Part shown: one piece after another, positions 1 through 7,911 of the stretch
How positions within the stretch are numbered: position 1 is the first letter of the stretch
Layout: the number at the start of each line of letters is the position of its first letter
Source: Deltaproteobacteria bacterium
GTDB lineage: Bacteria; Desulfobacterota; DSM-4660; Desulfatiglandales; B25-G16
Length of the DNA stretch: 50,294 bases
Assembly (NCBI GenBank): GCA_020351915.1
Contig: CP070673.1
Coordinates: 4,669,105 to 4,719,398, forward strand
Reading direction: 5' to 3'
Position numbers and translations under genes: made by a program
Notes under the pieces: generated by a model
What the model saw: only the letters and a program-made list of their open reading frames with translations
Told to the model about the DNA's origin: nothing
Database searches by the model: none

Positions 1-110
1 CTCATCATGTGGCTGAAAAAAACAACTGGACCTCAACTTTTGAACGTTTCCAACCGATTAGGCCACGTCCTTTGGGCCTGGATTCTTTGCTAGAGAAAAA
101 CAAAACCACT

Positions 111-620
111 TTAGTAATAGTACTGAATACCAAATGGCTCTAAGCCCAAAACCAGGGTAAAAATGGCCCATGTCGCCAGTCCAAATACCCCGGTAATGAC
201 CACAGACCTGGTCCATGTGAAGCCAACACGAAGCTTAAGATATAAAATTGAAAAAGAGATAACCATTGGAAGATACCCTGCAAAGAAAAACACCACATAG
301 GCACCGGTAAACCAAAGGACGACTTTTAGAAAATCTGAGAAGGCAGGCGGCTTTTGAGTTTTTTCTTGAGATTCGTCACGCTTGATACTGATAAAGTTAC
401 CCGCCTTTACCGCACTAACCTTATCTCTTAGTTGAGGAAAAAGACATGCCAAGAGATTCACTAAAGTCAATGGTAACGCCCCTATGGCCACAATAATGGG
501 TATGAGCTTTGCCTTGCTGGAGAGATGGACGCTTAGAGCCAGCACGGTGACTATAAATGTAAACAACACTAAACTAAAATAGAATTCTGGCTCTTCCCAA
601 AATCGTTGTCCCTTAGCCAT
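111..620 (-). CDS. tctB: TctB-family small membrane subunit of a tripartite tricarboxylate transporter
   Basis: This is the small integral-membrane subunit of a tripartite tricarboxylate transporter (TTT), a secondary importer of carboxylates that works with a periplasmic binding protein. The protein is about 169 residues with four strongly hydrophobic segments and a charged cytoplasmic loop between segments two and three, the usual TctB layout. I chose the ATG at 620 because a GAGG-type ribosome site precedes it and it lies two bases after the tctA stop. An upstream ATG at 647 would overlap tctA by 25 bases and has no clear ribosome site. It is the last gene of a C-A-B ordered transporter set. 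Sequence conservation in TctB is low, so the call rests on topology and position beside TctA. Confidence 0.85.
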   Translation of the reverse strand: MAKGQRFWEEPEFYFSLVLFTFIVTVLALSVHLSSKAKLIPIIVAIGALPLTLVNLLACLFPQLRDKVSAVKAGNFISIKRDESQEKTQKPPAFSDFLKVVLWFTGAYVVFFFAGYLPMVISFSILYLKLRVGFTWTRSVVITGVFGLATWAIFTLVLGLEPFGIQYYY

Positions 621-622
621 CA

Positions 623-2122
623 CTAGGTCCTCTTGTGCCGTAGCCATGGCAACACCAAGGCAAAGAAAAAGGTCAGAATAATCAGAAGAAGAAGGATTAT
701 TGAAATTGGCCGGAGCAAGAATATTGCTAGTCCCGCGTCTGACATCATCAGGCTTTGGAGTAAATTCAATTCCAGTATACCACCCAGGATCAGTCCCAGG
801 ATAAAGGTGGGTCGTGAAAAATCATACCTTATCATCAAGTATCCAATAACACCGAAAATAAGGGATAACAGTGTATCTAATATTGAACCTCGAAACGCAT
901 AGGATCCGAGAAGGCTGATAAACAAGACCACGGATGCCACGACATCACCTCGTATTGTTGTAACGCGGACGATGAACTTCGATGTTGCAAGCCCAATAGC
1001 TGCTGCCTGAAAACTGCCAAAAATCAAAGCCAAAATCAGAGCCCATACAATGGAGACATCTTCACGGAGTAGTTGAGGTCCTGGCACCAAGCCGTGAAGG
1101 ACAAAAGCCCCAAGCAATATCGCCATCTCCGCGCTGCCTGGAACGCCAAAACCAACAGTTGGCAGGAGAGCACCGCCATCCTTAGCGTCATTTGCCGACT
1201 CAGCCGCAACAAGACCCTCAATCTCCCCCGTACCAAAATATCGACCTCGACGGGATAACTGAGCTGCGGTTATCCAGACCAGAACGTTTGCTACAGCACC
1301 CCCCAAAGCCGGGATTAGACCGATTAATGTACCCATGAGAGAGCTTCTCAAAAATGTAAACCAATGCTTGAATACTGACCCCATGCCCTCAATAACCTGG
1401 GAAAACTTGGGTGCGGCTATCTTTTCCACAGCCGTGGCTATTGCTCTACCCTTACGAAGAGAGAGATTGATTGCTTCCGCTATAGCAAAAATACCGATAG
1501 CCGGGGGAATCAGACCTATGCCATCTTCCAGGTACCTGATGCCGAGAGCAAATCGCGTTTCACCGGTCATTGAAAAAAAACCTACATAAGAAAGGAGGAA
1601 CCCAATCCCCCCTGAGATCAAACCTTTTAATGCATTGCCCTTTGTAAGGAGAGCCAACGCAATAACTCCCAAAAAGACCAGGAGCGCGAACTCTGGGGGG
1701 CCGAAACTCAGTATCACCCCCCTTACCACTGGTATCAGTAAAACCAGCACTGCTAAACCAACCAGAGTTCCGAGTGGAGATGCCGTTAGCGAGGCACCCA
1801 AAGCCAACCCAGCCTTGCCTTTCTGGGCTAGAGGATATCCGTCGAAGCAGGTCGCAATATTCTGGGGGGTTCCGGGCGTATTTAACATAATCGCTGAAAC
1901 CGAACCGCCGAAAGGAACTGCCCCCATTGTGGATCCAAACATCATCATCGCCACCATCGGTTGCATACCATAGGAGAAGGGGATCAGCAGTGCCAGGGCT
2001 GTGGTCCCGCCAAGGCCTGGTAGGGCTCCGAATGTTAAACCAAATACCCCTCCTATGATCATGAAAATGATTGCATCAGCGCCCAGAGAAGCTTGGAATG
2101 CTTGAGATAACCCTTCTAGCAT
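623..2122 (-). CDS. tctA: TctA-family large permease of a tripartite tricarboxylate transporter
   Basis: This is the large channel subunit of the TTT importer, about 499 residues and almost wholly membrane-embedded. Two glycine/proline-rich signature loops are visible, GALPGLGGTTALALLIPF near the N terminus and GTLIGLIPALGGAVANVLVW in the middle; these repeated motifs are typical of TctA and are thought to mark its two homologous halves. Length matches the family. The ATG at 2122 is preferred because GAGG sits about nine bases upstream, while the upstream ATG at 2137 has no ribosome site. It is separated from tctC by an unusually long 459-base gap and is immediately followed by tctB. The substrate cannot be inferred; TTT systems take citrate, aromatic and other carboxylates. 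Confidence 0.93.
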   Translation of the reverse strand: MLEGLSQAFQASLGADAIIFMIIGGVFGLTFGALPGLGGTTALALLIPFSYGMQPMVAMMMFGSTMGAVPFGGSVSAIMLNTPGTPQNIATCFDGYPLAQKGKAGLALGASLTASPLGTLVGLAVLVLLIPVVRGVILSFGPPEFALLVFLGVIALALLTKGNALKGLISGGIGFLLSYVGFFSMTGETRFALGIRYLEDGIGLIPPAIGIFAIAEAINLSLRKGRAIATAVEKIAAPKFSQVIEGMGSVFKHWFTFLRSSLMGTLIGLIPALGGAVANVLVWITAAQLSRRGRYFGTGEIEGLVAAESANDAKDGGALLPTVGFGVPGSAEMAILLGAFVLHGLVPGPQLLREDVSIVWALILALIFGSFQAAAIGLATSKFIVRVTTIRGDVVASVVLFISLLGSYAFRGSILDTLLSLIFGVIGYLMIRYDFSRPTFILGLILGGILELNLLQSLMMSDAGLAIFLLRPISIILLLLIILTFFFALVLPWLRHKRT

Positions 2123-2376
2123 GAGACCAATCCTCATAGCTTAAGACAAACAATCTCACCGGTTGATTCTCACAAATTGAGTTGGGGTCAAATAAGATAT
2201 GCTATTACGAAGAACAAGATAAAGAAAGCAACTCCTCAAAATCGCATTTCTGGGGGTACGATTCCTCTCCTGCAAAGGAGAAGCCTCAGACACGGTCCAG
2301 CTTGCGTTATGGTCAACTTATTTTATGGATTCAATGCAAGGAACCCGGTGACCTTCGGGCGATGGGGTGATGATTT

Positions 2377-2540
2377 GAGCCTGTTCAATATTTTAACCCT
2401 TTGAAACAACTTAACTTTTAGCGCATGGTTTTCAAAAGTAACCCAAAATATTAACATTTAGGCTCATTTTTGAATTGTCTAACCCTTTGATATTGTTTAT
2501 GAATACAGGTAGTTTCGAAAAATAAATATTGAACAGACTC
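2377..2540. repeat. Short segment bounded by a 17-bp inverted repeat, between tctC and tctA
   Basis: The 459-base gap between tctC and tctA contains no convincing gene. Inside it, the 17 bases starting at 2377 (GAGCCTGTTCAATATTT) recur in inverted orientation at 2524-2540 with one mismatch, enclosing about 130 AT-rich bases. The 11-base word TAACCCTTTGA also occurs twice, near 2395 and 2480, in direct orientation. The arrangement resembles a small non-autonomous mobile element or a large stem that could attenuate transcription between the two genes. No duplicated target site was identified, so its nature is open. Confidence 0.4.
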
Positions 2541-2581
2541 GATTTGTCCCCATTTGCAGTAACCAGAAAAAGACCTGGGTT

Positions 2582-3568
2582 CTATTTTCCCAGTTGACTT
2601 TTCACATAATCCATGTACGGTTCAAAATTCTCGGAAACTTCCAACATGCTCTTTTTGACTTCTTCGGAGGTCATGGGTGAAACGGGATACTTTGCCTTCT
2701 CGGCCCAAGCAAGGAAATCCTTATCATGGAGCGCTTTCCACAATGCGCTAGAAAGCACACCTTCCACATCTTTCGGGAGACCGGGCGGGGCTAGGATGAG
2801 CCTTACCATACGTTGCAAAGGAATAATCCCAGGAACGCCAACTTCCTTTGCTGTAGGTACATCCGGCCATAACGGATCCCTCTCGGAGCCTAAGAAGAGG
2901 ATTGGCCTCAAAACCCCCTCCTTTATCTCTGAATGCAGAAGGGGAGGGTCATGTATACTCGCTGCAACATCACCACGCTGAATCGCTAATTTAATCTCGG
3001 TAGAGCGTTTGTATCCCGGGACCGGAATAACATTGATCTCAAATAGCTTGCCCACCATAATGGTGTCCAACCAGGTTTTGGCGCCGATGGCTGTCGTCCC
3101 AAATCTAACCTTTTCTGCCTTCTGCAGATCCTTGAGTGTATGGTAAGGCGTTTTCGCCCCGACGTAGATTCCCTGGTCTTGCGTCACAATAGCGGCAAGA
3201 AAGGTCATCTTTGTGAAATCATAGCCGACCTTTTCAACCCCTTGTATTGTTTGAGTGACAAAGGGAGACGGCAAGTAGCTGATCCCTATGGTATATCCAT
3301 CAGGTCTGGATTTATAAACCTGGGCCACTCCCGTCAAGCCACCCCCACCCCGTATATTTTTTACCACGACGTTAACTTTTTTAGGGAGATATTTAGGGAG
3401 TTGGGCAGATATAGCCCTTGAATAAAGGTCGTAACCGCCACCTGGCCCATACGGAATGATCCAGCTGATATCTCCTGTAGGGTATTTTGCTGCTGCCGAA
3501 ACCGAGCCTACTCCCATGATCATCAGCAGCAAAAACAAAACCCCCCCTAGCCGAAGTATCTTTTTCAT
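2582..3568 (-). CDS. tctC: TctC/Bug-family periplasmic carboxylate-binding protein
   Basis: This is the extracytoplasmic solute-binding protein of the TTT system, 328 residues. It has a classical signal peptide: positive start (MKKI), a hydrophobic core to about residue 22 and a cleavage-like VSAAA site. The mature protein begins with the family hallmark IIPYGPGGGYDLYSRAIS, where the glycine loop and aspartate contact the ligand carboxylate in Bug proteins. The ATG at 3568 has a near-perfect GAGGAGGT ribosome site. It is the first gene of the transporter set, and the paired permeases make transport the firm role. Bug proteins bind many carboxylates, so the ligand is not assigned. Confidence 0.93.
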   Translation of the reverse strand: MKKILRLGGVLFLLLMIMGVGSVSAAAKYPTGDISWIIPYGPGGGYDLYSRAISAQLPKYLPKKVNVVVKNIRGGGGLTGVAQVYKSRPDGYTIGISYLPSPFVTQTIQGVEKVGYDFTKMTFLAAIVTQDQGIYVGAKTPYHTLKDLQKAEKVRFGTTAIGAKTWLDTIMVGKLFEINVIPVPGYKRSTEIKLAIQRGDVAASIHDPPLLHSEIKEGVLRPILFLGSERDPLWPDVPTAKEVGVPGIIPLQRMVRLILAPPGLPKDVEGVLSSALWKALHDKDFLAWAEKAKYPVSPMTSEEVKKSMLEVSENFEPYMDYVKSQLGK

Positions 3569-3602
3569 AAATACCTCCTCTCTAAAATGTTATAATGTCT
3601 GA

Positions 3603-3621
3603 GATTGCTCATACAGCAATC
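3603..3621. promoter_or_regulatory. Possible operator: 6-bp inverted repeat upstream of tctC
   Basis: The perfect inverted repeat GATTGC-N7-GCAATC lies 35 to 53 bases upstream of the tctC start codon. On the minus strand a TATAAC-like hexamer follows it, before the ribosome site. The position suits a regulator-binding site overlapping a promoter, but no regulator gene is nearby and the match could be chance. Confidence 0.25.
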
Positions 3622-3912
3622 GGTCCTTGTTTTCGTGAGTACCATAGAAACCTCCTCTTGTCAAAAATATTTTCCGTACGACATAGACCTGACGATGCCT
3701 TTTCCGAAGTGCCTGGTAGGAGGCCTTCGTCATTTCAGGGCATTACCGAATGTGATGGGATACTTTGGCTCCGCTCCCAAGGAGCGGAGAACACCGACGG
3801 GGAAGGCATGATCCGTCCGTACCGTCTTGAAATGACCAGACCGTGAGTCCTGGTACTGAAGAAATGGCACCATCACGGCAACAGCATGTCGAGTGTTTAG
3901 TCCATCCTAGAA

Positions 3913-3933
3913 ACCCTTGCCCTCAGGGCAAGG
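3913..3933 (+). promoter_or_regulatory. Hairpin in the 5' region of the IS200-type transposase
   Basis: A perfect 8-bp stem (CCTTGCCC/GGGCAAGG) with a three-base loop lies about 90 bases before the transposase start. IS200 elements are known to carry leader hairpins that terminate incoming transcripts or limit transposase translation. This hairpin fits that pattern by position only. Confidence 0.45.
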
Positions 3934-4019
3934 CCACAGAACCTTGGCTTTGCCTTTCGAGCGACTCATTGTTACATCCCAACCGGAGTTGCCCAACAAC
4001 ATCAGGAAAGGAGTAACAC

Positions 4020-4458
4020 ATGAGTCGATTTCGAAGACTATCACAAACCATGTGGCATTGCCACTTTCATATCCCGTGGGCCCCGAAATACCGATATCGT
4101 GTCATAGCGGGGGAAATAGCTGATGAGGTCACCAACCGTATCAGAGCATTTTCAGAGCACCTGAACTGTGAAATTATAGAATTAAGCGCTCGCAGAGATC
4201 ACATACATCTCCTGGCGATGGTTCCTCCGAAAATGGCTCTTTCGGATTATGTTGGAATGATAAAGAGCAGAAGAGCAATAAGATTACTGAACAAATTTCG
4301 CCACCTTAAAGAAAAACCCTATGGGGGGTAATCATTTCTGGTCGAGAGGGTACCGTGTTGATACAGTTGGTTTGGATTCAGAAATGATCCGAACATATGT
4401 TAAATACCCAGAGGACAAAAAACGACAAGCAGAACAAAACCAGGCAAACTTGTTTTAA
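4020..4458 (+). pseudogene. tnpA: IS200-type (Y1, HUH) transposase TnpA, frameshifted
   Basis: The reading frame begins at an ATG preceded by AGGAAAGGAG and encodes an IS200 TnpA of about 145 residues if a frameshift is corrected. The HUH metal-binding pair is H61 and H63 in RRDHIHLLAMVPP, followed by the family block SDYVGMIKSRRA. After residue 102 a run of six G bases at about 4322-4327 brings a premature TAA. Removing one G restores NHFWSRGYRVDTVG and the segment TYVKYPEDK that holds the catalytic tyrosine, ending at the TAA of 4458. The element is therefore probably immobile unless G-run slippage restores the frame. Confidence 0.85.
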
Positions 4459-4747
4459 TTCCTCCACGGGGCAGCTCCACCTTTCCTCCTGAGGAGGCAA
4501 GGTGAAGTATCCCCTCGAAGGGGTTATATCAAAGCCGGCCCCTTTTGGGGTCGGATATTTACGCTAAGTTTTACGAGAAGCTCGGCCAGCAGAGACCAAC
4601 CCGATACCGTTCACTGGAAACAACAACCTTTGCACCATGTTTACCTGGCCTAATAAGTACCAATGGTTCTTAAGGCATACTGCTCGAGCGAAAATACCGA
4701 TCACCCCCCTCACGATCAAGATGATCATTGGATGAAGCTTTCGGCTC

Positions 4748-5500
4748 TTATGCCCAAGTCTCCCCTGAAGGCCTTTTATAGGCAGGCCTGGAAGTTTTCC
4801 GGAGATGGCGGACGTATGCAACAATGTCCTCCTCAGTCCGATACTTGGAAGGGTCATACTTCTCACGATGGACAATCTCCTCAAGCTTCCTGCGGTAAGG
4901 CCTTGGTCGCTTGTAAGCGGGGTAGCCGATGGGGACAATCGTGTGTATTTCCAGCTCATGGGGTACTTCAAGAAGGGCCTTGAGCTTTCCTTCCAAGCTC
5001 CGGTCAACACTGACCCATTGAGACGCCAGCCCACTGGCAGCGGTCGCTAGCTGGAGCATAAAGGTGGCGTTAGCTACATTTTTGAGATAGGTGGCCTTTG
5101 GCCCCCCTTCTCCATCAAAAAGGTAGGCGATTAAGACCGTAGCCATATATGTCCTCGGGTCAGCGCAGACAACTACAAACACCGGGGCGTTGGCAAACCC
5201 CGGTATCCCGGTGGGGAGCGTGGTGAAACCCTGATGTTTGAGATCCTCAGCCCGGGAGGTCTCAATGGCGTAAATGGCTCTCCAGTTGGCTTCGTAGAGC
5301 GCACCAATCTTAGCCCTAGTCTCCGGATCCTTGACCACAATGAACTCCCATGGCTGGCCATTAGCGCCTGACATCGCCCACCGGGCGGCCTCCAGAATCT
5401 TCTCTATTACCTCATCCGGAACCGGGTCGGGCTTCAAGTTGCGAATACTCCTCCTGTTTCTAACCAATTCTAAAAAATCATCAATCTCTATTTTTGCCAT
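4748..5500 (-). CDS. Nitroreductase-family FMN oxidoreductase
   Basis: A 250-residue cytoplasmic protein of the nitroreductase superfamily, which uses FMN and NAD(P)H to reduce nitro, quinone, flavin or ene substrates. The N-terminal block NRRSIRNLKPDPVP (about 14-27) contains the arginines that bind FMN phosphate, followed by the helix ARWAMSGANGQPWEFIVV (about 39-56), a clear family signature. The C-terminal third has the VPIGYPA-type loop seen in many members. The C terminus after about residue 215 is longer than in minimal nitroreductases. A GGAGGAGG ribosome site precedes the ATG. It has no close operon partner, with gaps on both sides. The physiological substrate is unknown. Confidence 0.88.
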   Translation of the reverse strand: MAKIEIDDFLELVRNRRSIRNLKPDPVPDEVIEKILEAARWAMSGANGQPWEFIVVKDPETRAKIGALYEANWRAIYAIETSRAEDLKHQGFTTLPTGIPGFANAPVFVVVCADPRTYMATVLIAYLFDGEGGPKATYLKNVANATFMLQLATAASGLASQWVSVDRSLEGKLKALLEVPHELEIHTIVPIGYPAYKRPRPYRRKLEEIVHREKYDPSKYRTEEDIVAYVRHLRKTSRPAYKRPSGETWA

Positions 5501-5650
5501 CTTTTTCCTCCTCCAGCTAAAATTTAGTCGTCATTAAGGGGGCTAAGATTTTCCCAAGAATAGCGATTCTCAGCACTTTTCCCTCTATCAAATTTTTCAT
5601 ATCCGACTCAAATCGCCCTGTCAAGGCGCATCTCAGCATTCGTAGGTTGC

Positions 5651-5785
5651 TGCGCAATTCAATGGGGTTTCTGTACTCCCGGAAGGATCATGTCCGCCCA
5701 GGGCCTGCTAGAAAGGAATCCCAATTCTTCCATGGAAGAGATCAAAGAAGCTTTGTCTGGGAATCTATCCCGGTGGACAGGATGA
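5651..5785 (+). pseudogene. Decayed C-terminal piece of a xanthine-dehydrogenase-family [2Fe-2S] subunit
   Basis: On the plus strand this stretch translates to a recognisable HcrC/CoxS-type C-terminal segment: AIQWGFCTPGRIMSAQGLL, then RNPNSSMEEIKEALSGNLSR and WTG before a TGA. Intact relatives, including HcrC in this window, read CGFCTPG and NLCRCTG. Three of the four cluster cysteines are thus replaced (W, S, W), and no start codon or N-terminal domain is present. It is a non-functional remnant, in the opposite orientation to the intact hydroxylase genes at 18-21.7 kb. Confidence 0.7.
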
Positions 5786-5922
5786 CAGAAGAATGGTGGG
5801 AGCTTTTCAGATATTGAGTCAAAACGGTTACCTGAATTCTTAAAACAGTTACGTCTAAAGGTGCTGATCCTTAATCAATAGGTTTCTATATCCTATCTGT
5901 TGATGAGATATGGCACTCTTTT

Positions 5923-6010
5923 TCTGTCATTCCTGTTCAGAGCCTGTCCCCTTGTAGACGGAGGCGGGAATCTAGTCATTGATATTTCTGGATACTCGCT
6001 TTCGCGGGTA
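5923..6010. repeat. Dispersed CGCGAAAGCG-type intergenic repeat
   Basis: On the minus strand this reads GTACCCGCGAAAGCGAGTAT, then a CTAGATTCCCGCCTCCG arm and a GGAATGACAG end. This resembles the common GTCATTCCCGCGAAAGCGGG/ATTCCCGCC intergenic repeat found in many proteobacterial genomes. The segment at 5991-6009 folds as a 7-bp stem around TTTC. No second full copy was noticed in the window. It probably has no coding role. Confidence 0.5.
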
Positions 6011-6359
6011 CGGCGTTGACGTATGAGATGTTTAGAGACCTAATTTTTCACCCAATTGGGGTTCTACATTCTTGAGTCATTTATCATGGGCCTCGAGAAC
6101 TCCGCTCTAATTGGGACGCTTCAACCCATGCCGACAGATTGTCCAAGGTGGTGGATCTGGTTTTACAGTGCTCTATTGAAAAGCGTAGGGGTTGTTGTGT
6201 CATATTCACTTGTTGCCTTCCGTTCGGCCAGGGCATAAACTGGGCAAAGCCATAGGTAAGAAAAATGGCCGAAATGTGGAATTCGGAAAGACTCCCGGGA
6301 TACGATATTCTGGTGCAGATGCTATTTCATGGGCACGACAGAGGCGAATGAAAAAACCA
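6011..6359. other. Intergenic stretch with no recognisable gene
   Basis: About 350 bases lie between the dispersed repeat and the UbiD-family stop codon. Short open frames exist on both strands, but none has a ribosome site or a recognisable protein family. No terminator-like hairpin with a T run was seen. Confidence 0.5.
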
Positions 6360-7802
6360 TTAAGCAAACCATCCCCACTTATGTTTTACCCTTTTGGCAA
6401 GCGCGGGGTTAAGCCTTATATCCTTAGGGAATTCGTCTATCCATTCAAAAGGCTTGCAAGCATCAATAATGGCCCTGGAGTTAAAAAAGGCCGGTGTCGG
6501 TTTGCGAATGGCTGGGTCTAGAGGGCCACTCCAGCATCTGCGAAGGATATCAATATCCTTCTCAGGTTCAGAGCGAGTGCATATGGCCCAAATGACTTCC
6601 GCCATATTTGTGGGATCTATGTCGTCGTCCACGACCACCACATATTTCCCCATGTATGCGCCTATCCTGAGTTGTGATGTCAATAGGGCGGCCTGCTTGG
6701 CATGGCCAGCATACCTTTGCTTAATGGACACAATAATTAGGGTTTGCCCCCCTGCCTCGCGGGATACCCAGAGGCCTCTAACATCAGGTACTTGACATTG
6801 TTCGAGTTCATTCTGAAGAATGGCGCTTGTCATGAGAATGCGGTAATAGGTCGCATCACTGGGAGGTTTATCTTCCGTCGTTCCCAGAAGTATTGGGTTG
6901 TTGCGGTGATAAACGCGTTCTACCTCAATGATGGGTGCTTTTGGCCTTTTGCCTTGGGACCCATAGTAACCCGTCCACTCCCCAAACGGCCCTTCAGGTC
7001 TCCCCTTACCTGGCGGGACCCACCCGGCGAAAACAATCTCACTATCCGCAGGAATGGGAAGCCCTGTGATTTCCTCCTTAATAACCTTTATGGATTCCCC
7101 GGCCACAGCACCAGCAAAGGCATACTCTGACCCTCGAGGCACCTCTACACAGGATGCACAGTAGAAGAGAGGATGGTGTCCCACTGAAACAGCAACAGGA
7201 CAGGCTTCACCCCGTTCGTGCCACTTTTCATAATGGAGTCTTCCATGTTTGCCAGGTGATATATGAAGCGCCGTTGTTTTCTCATCGTGGATCATGATCC
7301 TGTAAGTCCCCAGATTGAGCTCACCGGTATCAGGATCCCTCGTAATGACGGAGTGTGCGGTCCCAATATATCTGCCCCCGTCCAGCTCATGCCACTTTGG
7401 CGTGGGGAATTTCCACATATTGACATCTTTACCCGAGTCAATATTTTCCATGACCGGTCCGGTATCTACAGTTTCAGGTGGATATTTCGGGAATTCTTTG
7501 TGCCACTCCATGAGCTTCTCCCGCAAGATCGATAGAAGCTCAAGGTCTGTACAGCCGGTTGGTAACCCCATGGTTATAGCCACTCGGTTTGGGGTGGAAA
7601 CGGAACATGTCAGCAACCTGTATCCCGAAGGATAGTCTTTGATATTGTCAAAGAGAAGGGCCGGGCAATCGGCCCTCTTCACATTGAGCGAGCCAATAGC
7701 TCCGATTTCGAGGTCCCAGTCGGCACCATCAACTCTTTGTAGTTCGTTCATTTGTTCTACCTTTGTAATCCACTCTCGTAAATTTACCCCATTAGTAGCC
7801 AT
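6360..7802 (-). CDS. UbiD-family prenylated-FMN decarboxylase
   Basis: A 480-residue UbiD-family enzyme. The family performs reversible decarboxylation or carboxylation of aromatic and alpha,beta-unsaturated acids using prenylated FMN and Mn/K. The key residues appear in order. NLGTYR (163-168) supplies the metal-binding asparagine and the arginine equivalent to R173 of fungal Fdc1. EGPFGE (270-275) supplies the glutamates equivalent to E277 and E282. All three members of the E-R-E catalytic network are therefore present. The ATG at 7802 is chosen over the upstream TTG at 7835 because GGGTGGT precedes it by a few bases. No UbiX-type prenyltransferase lies in the window, so the cofactor must be made elsewhere. 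The substrate is unknown; an aromatic or enoic acid is likely. Confidence 0.9.
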   Translation of the reverse strand: MATNGVNLREWITKVEQMNELQRVDGADWDLEIGAIGSLNVKRADCPALLFDNIKDYPSGYRLLTCSVSTPNRVAITMGLPTGCTDLELLSILREKLMEWHKEFPKYPPETVDTGPVMENIDSGKDVNMWKFPTPKWHELDGGRYIGTAHSVITRDPDTGELNLGTYRIMIHDEKTTALHISPGKHGRLHYEKWHERGEACPVAVSVGHHPLFYCASCVEVPRGSEYAFAGAVAGESIKVIKEEITGLPIPADSEIVFAGWVPPGKGRPEGPFGEWTGYYGSQGKRPKAPIIEVERVYHRNNPILLGTTEDKPPSDATYYRILMTSAILQNELEQCQVPDVRGLWVSREAGGQTLIIVSIKQRYAGHAKQAALLTSQLRIGAYMGKYVVVVDDDIDPTNMAEVIWAICTRSEPEKDIDILRRCWSGPLDPAIRKPTPAFFNSRAIIDACKPFEWIDEFPKDIRLNPALAKRVKHKWGWFA

Positions 7803-7911
7803 TTTAACCACCCATAAAATTAGATTGTAGTTCAATTAACCGCCTACTGAGGGTTTTCAACCAACCTCTGGCCAATCTAGATCACGCTAGTTAGTATATC
7901 ATGAAACGAGA

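Larger units (their letters stand above)
3690..4560 (+). mobile_element. IS200/IS605-type insertion sequence with a broken transposase
   Basis: A single-ORF IS200-like element lies here on the plus strand, opposite to the host genes. Several hairpins flank the transposase, as expected for this family. They are at 3705-3729 (CGAAG...CTTCG), 3769-3790 (CTCCGCTC/GGAGCGGAG), 3913-3933 (CCTTGCCC/GGGCAAGG) and 4534-4556 on the right (CCGGCCCC/GGGGTCGG with a TTTT loop). A TTAC tetranucleotide follows the right hairpin; TTAC is a known target type for some family members. Exact ends are uncertain to a few tens of bases. It sits upstream of the tct genes and downstream of the nitroreductase gene. Confidence 0.7.

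Noticed and set aside
3603..4560. CRISPR-like array suggested by several short hairpins
   Set aside because: The hairpins differ from one another and flank an IS200-type transposase; there are no regularly spaced identical repeats.
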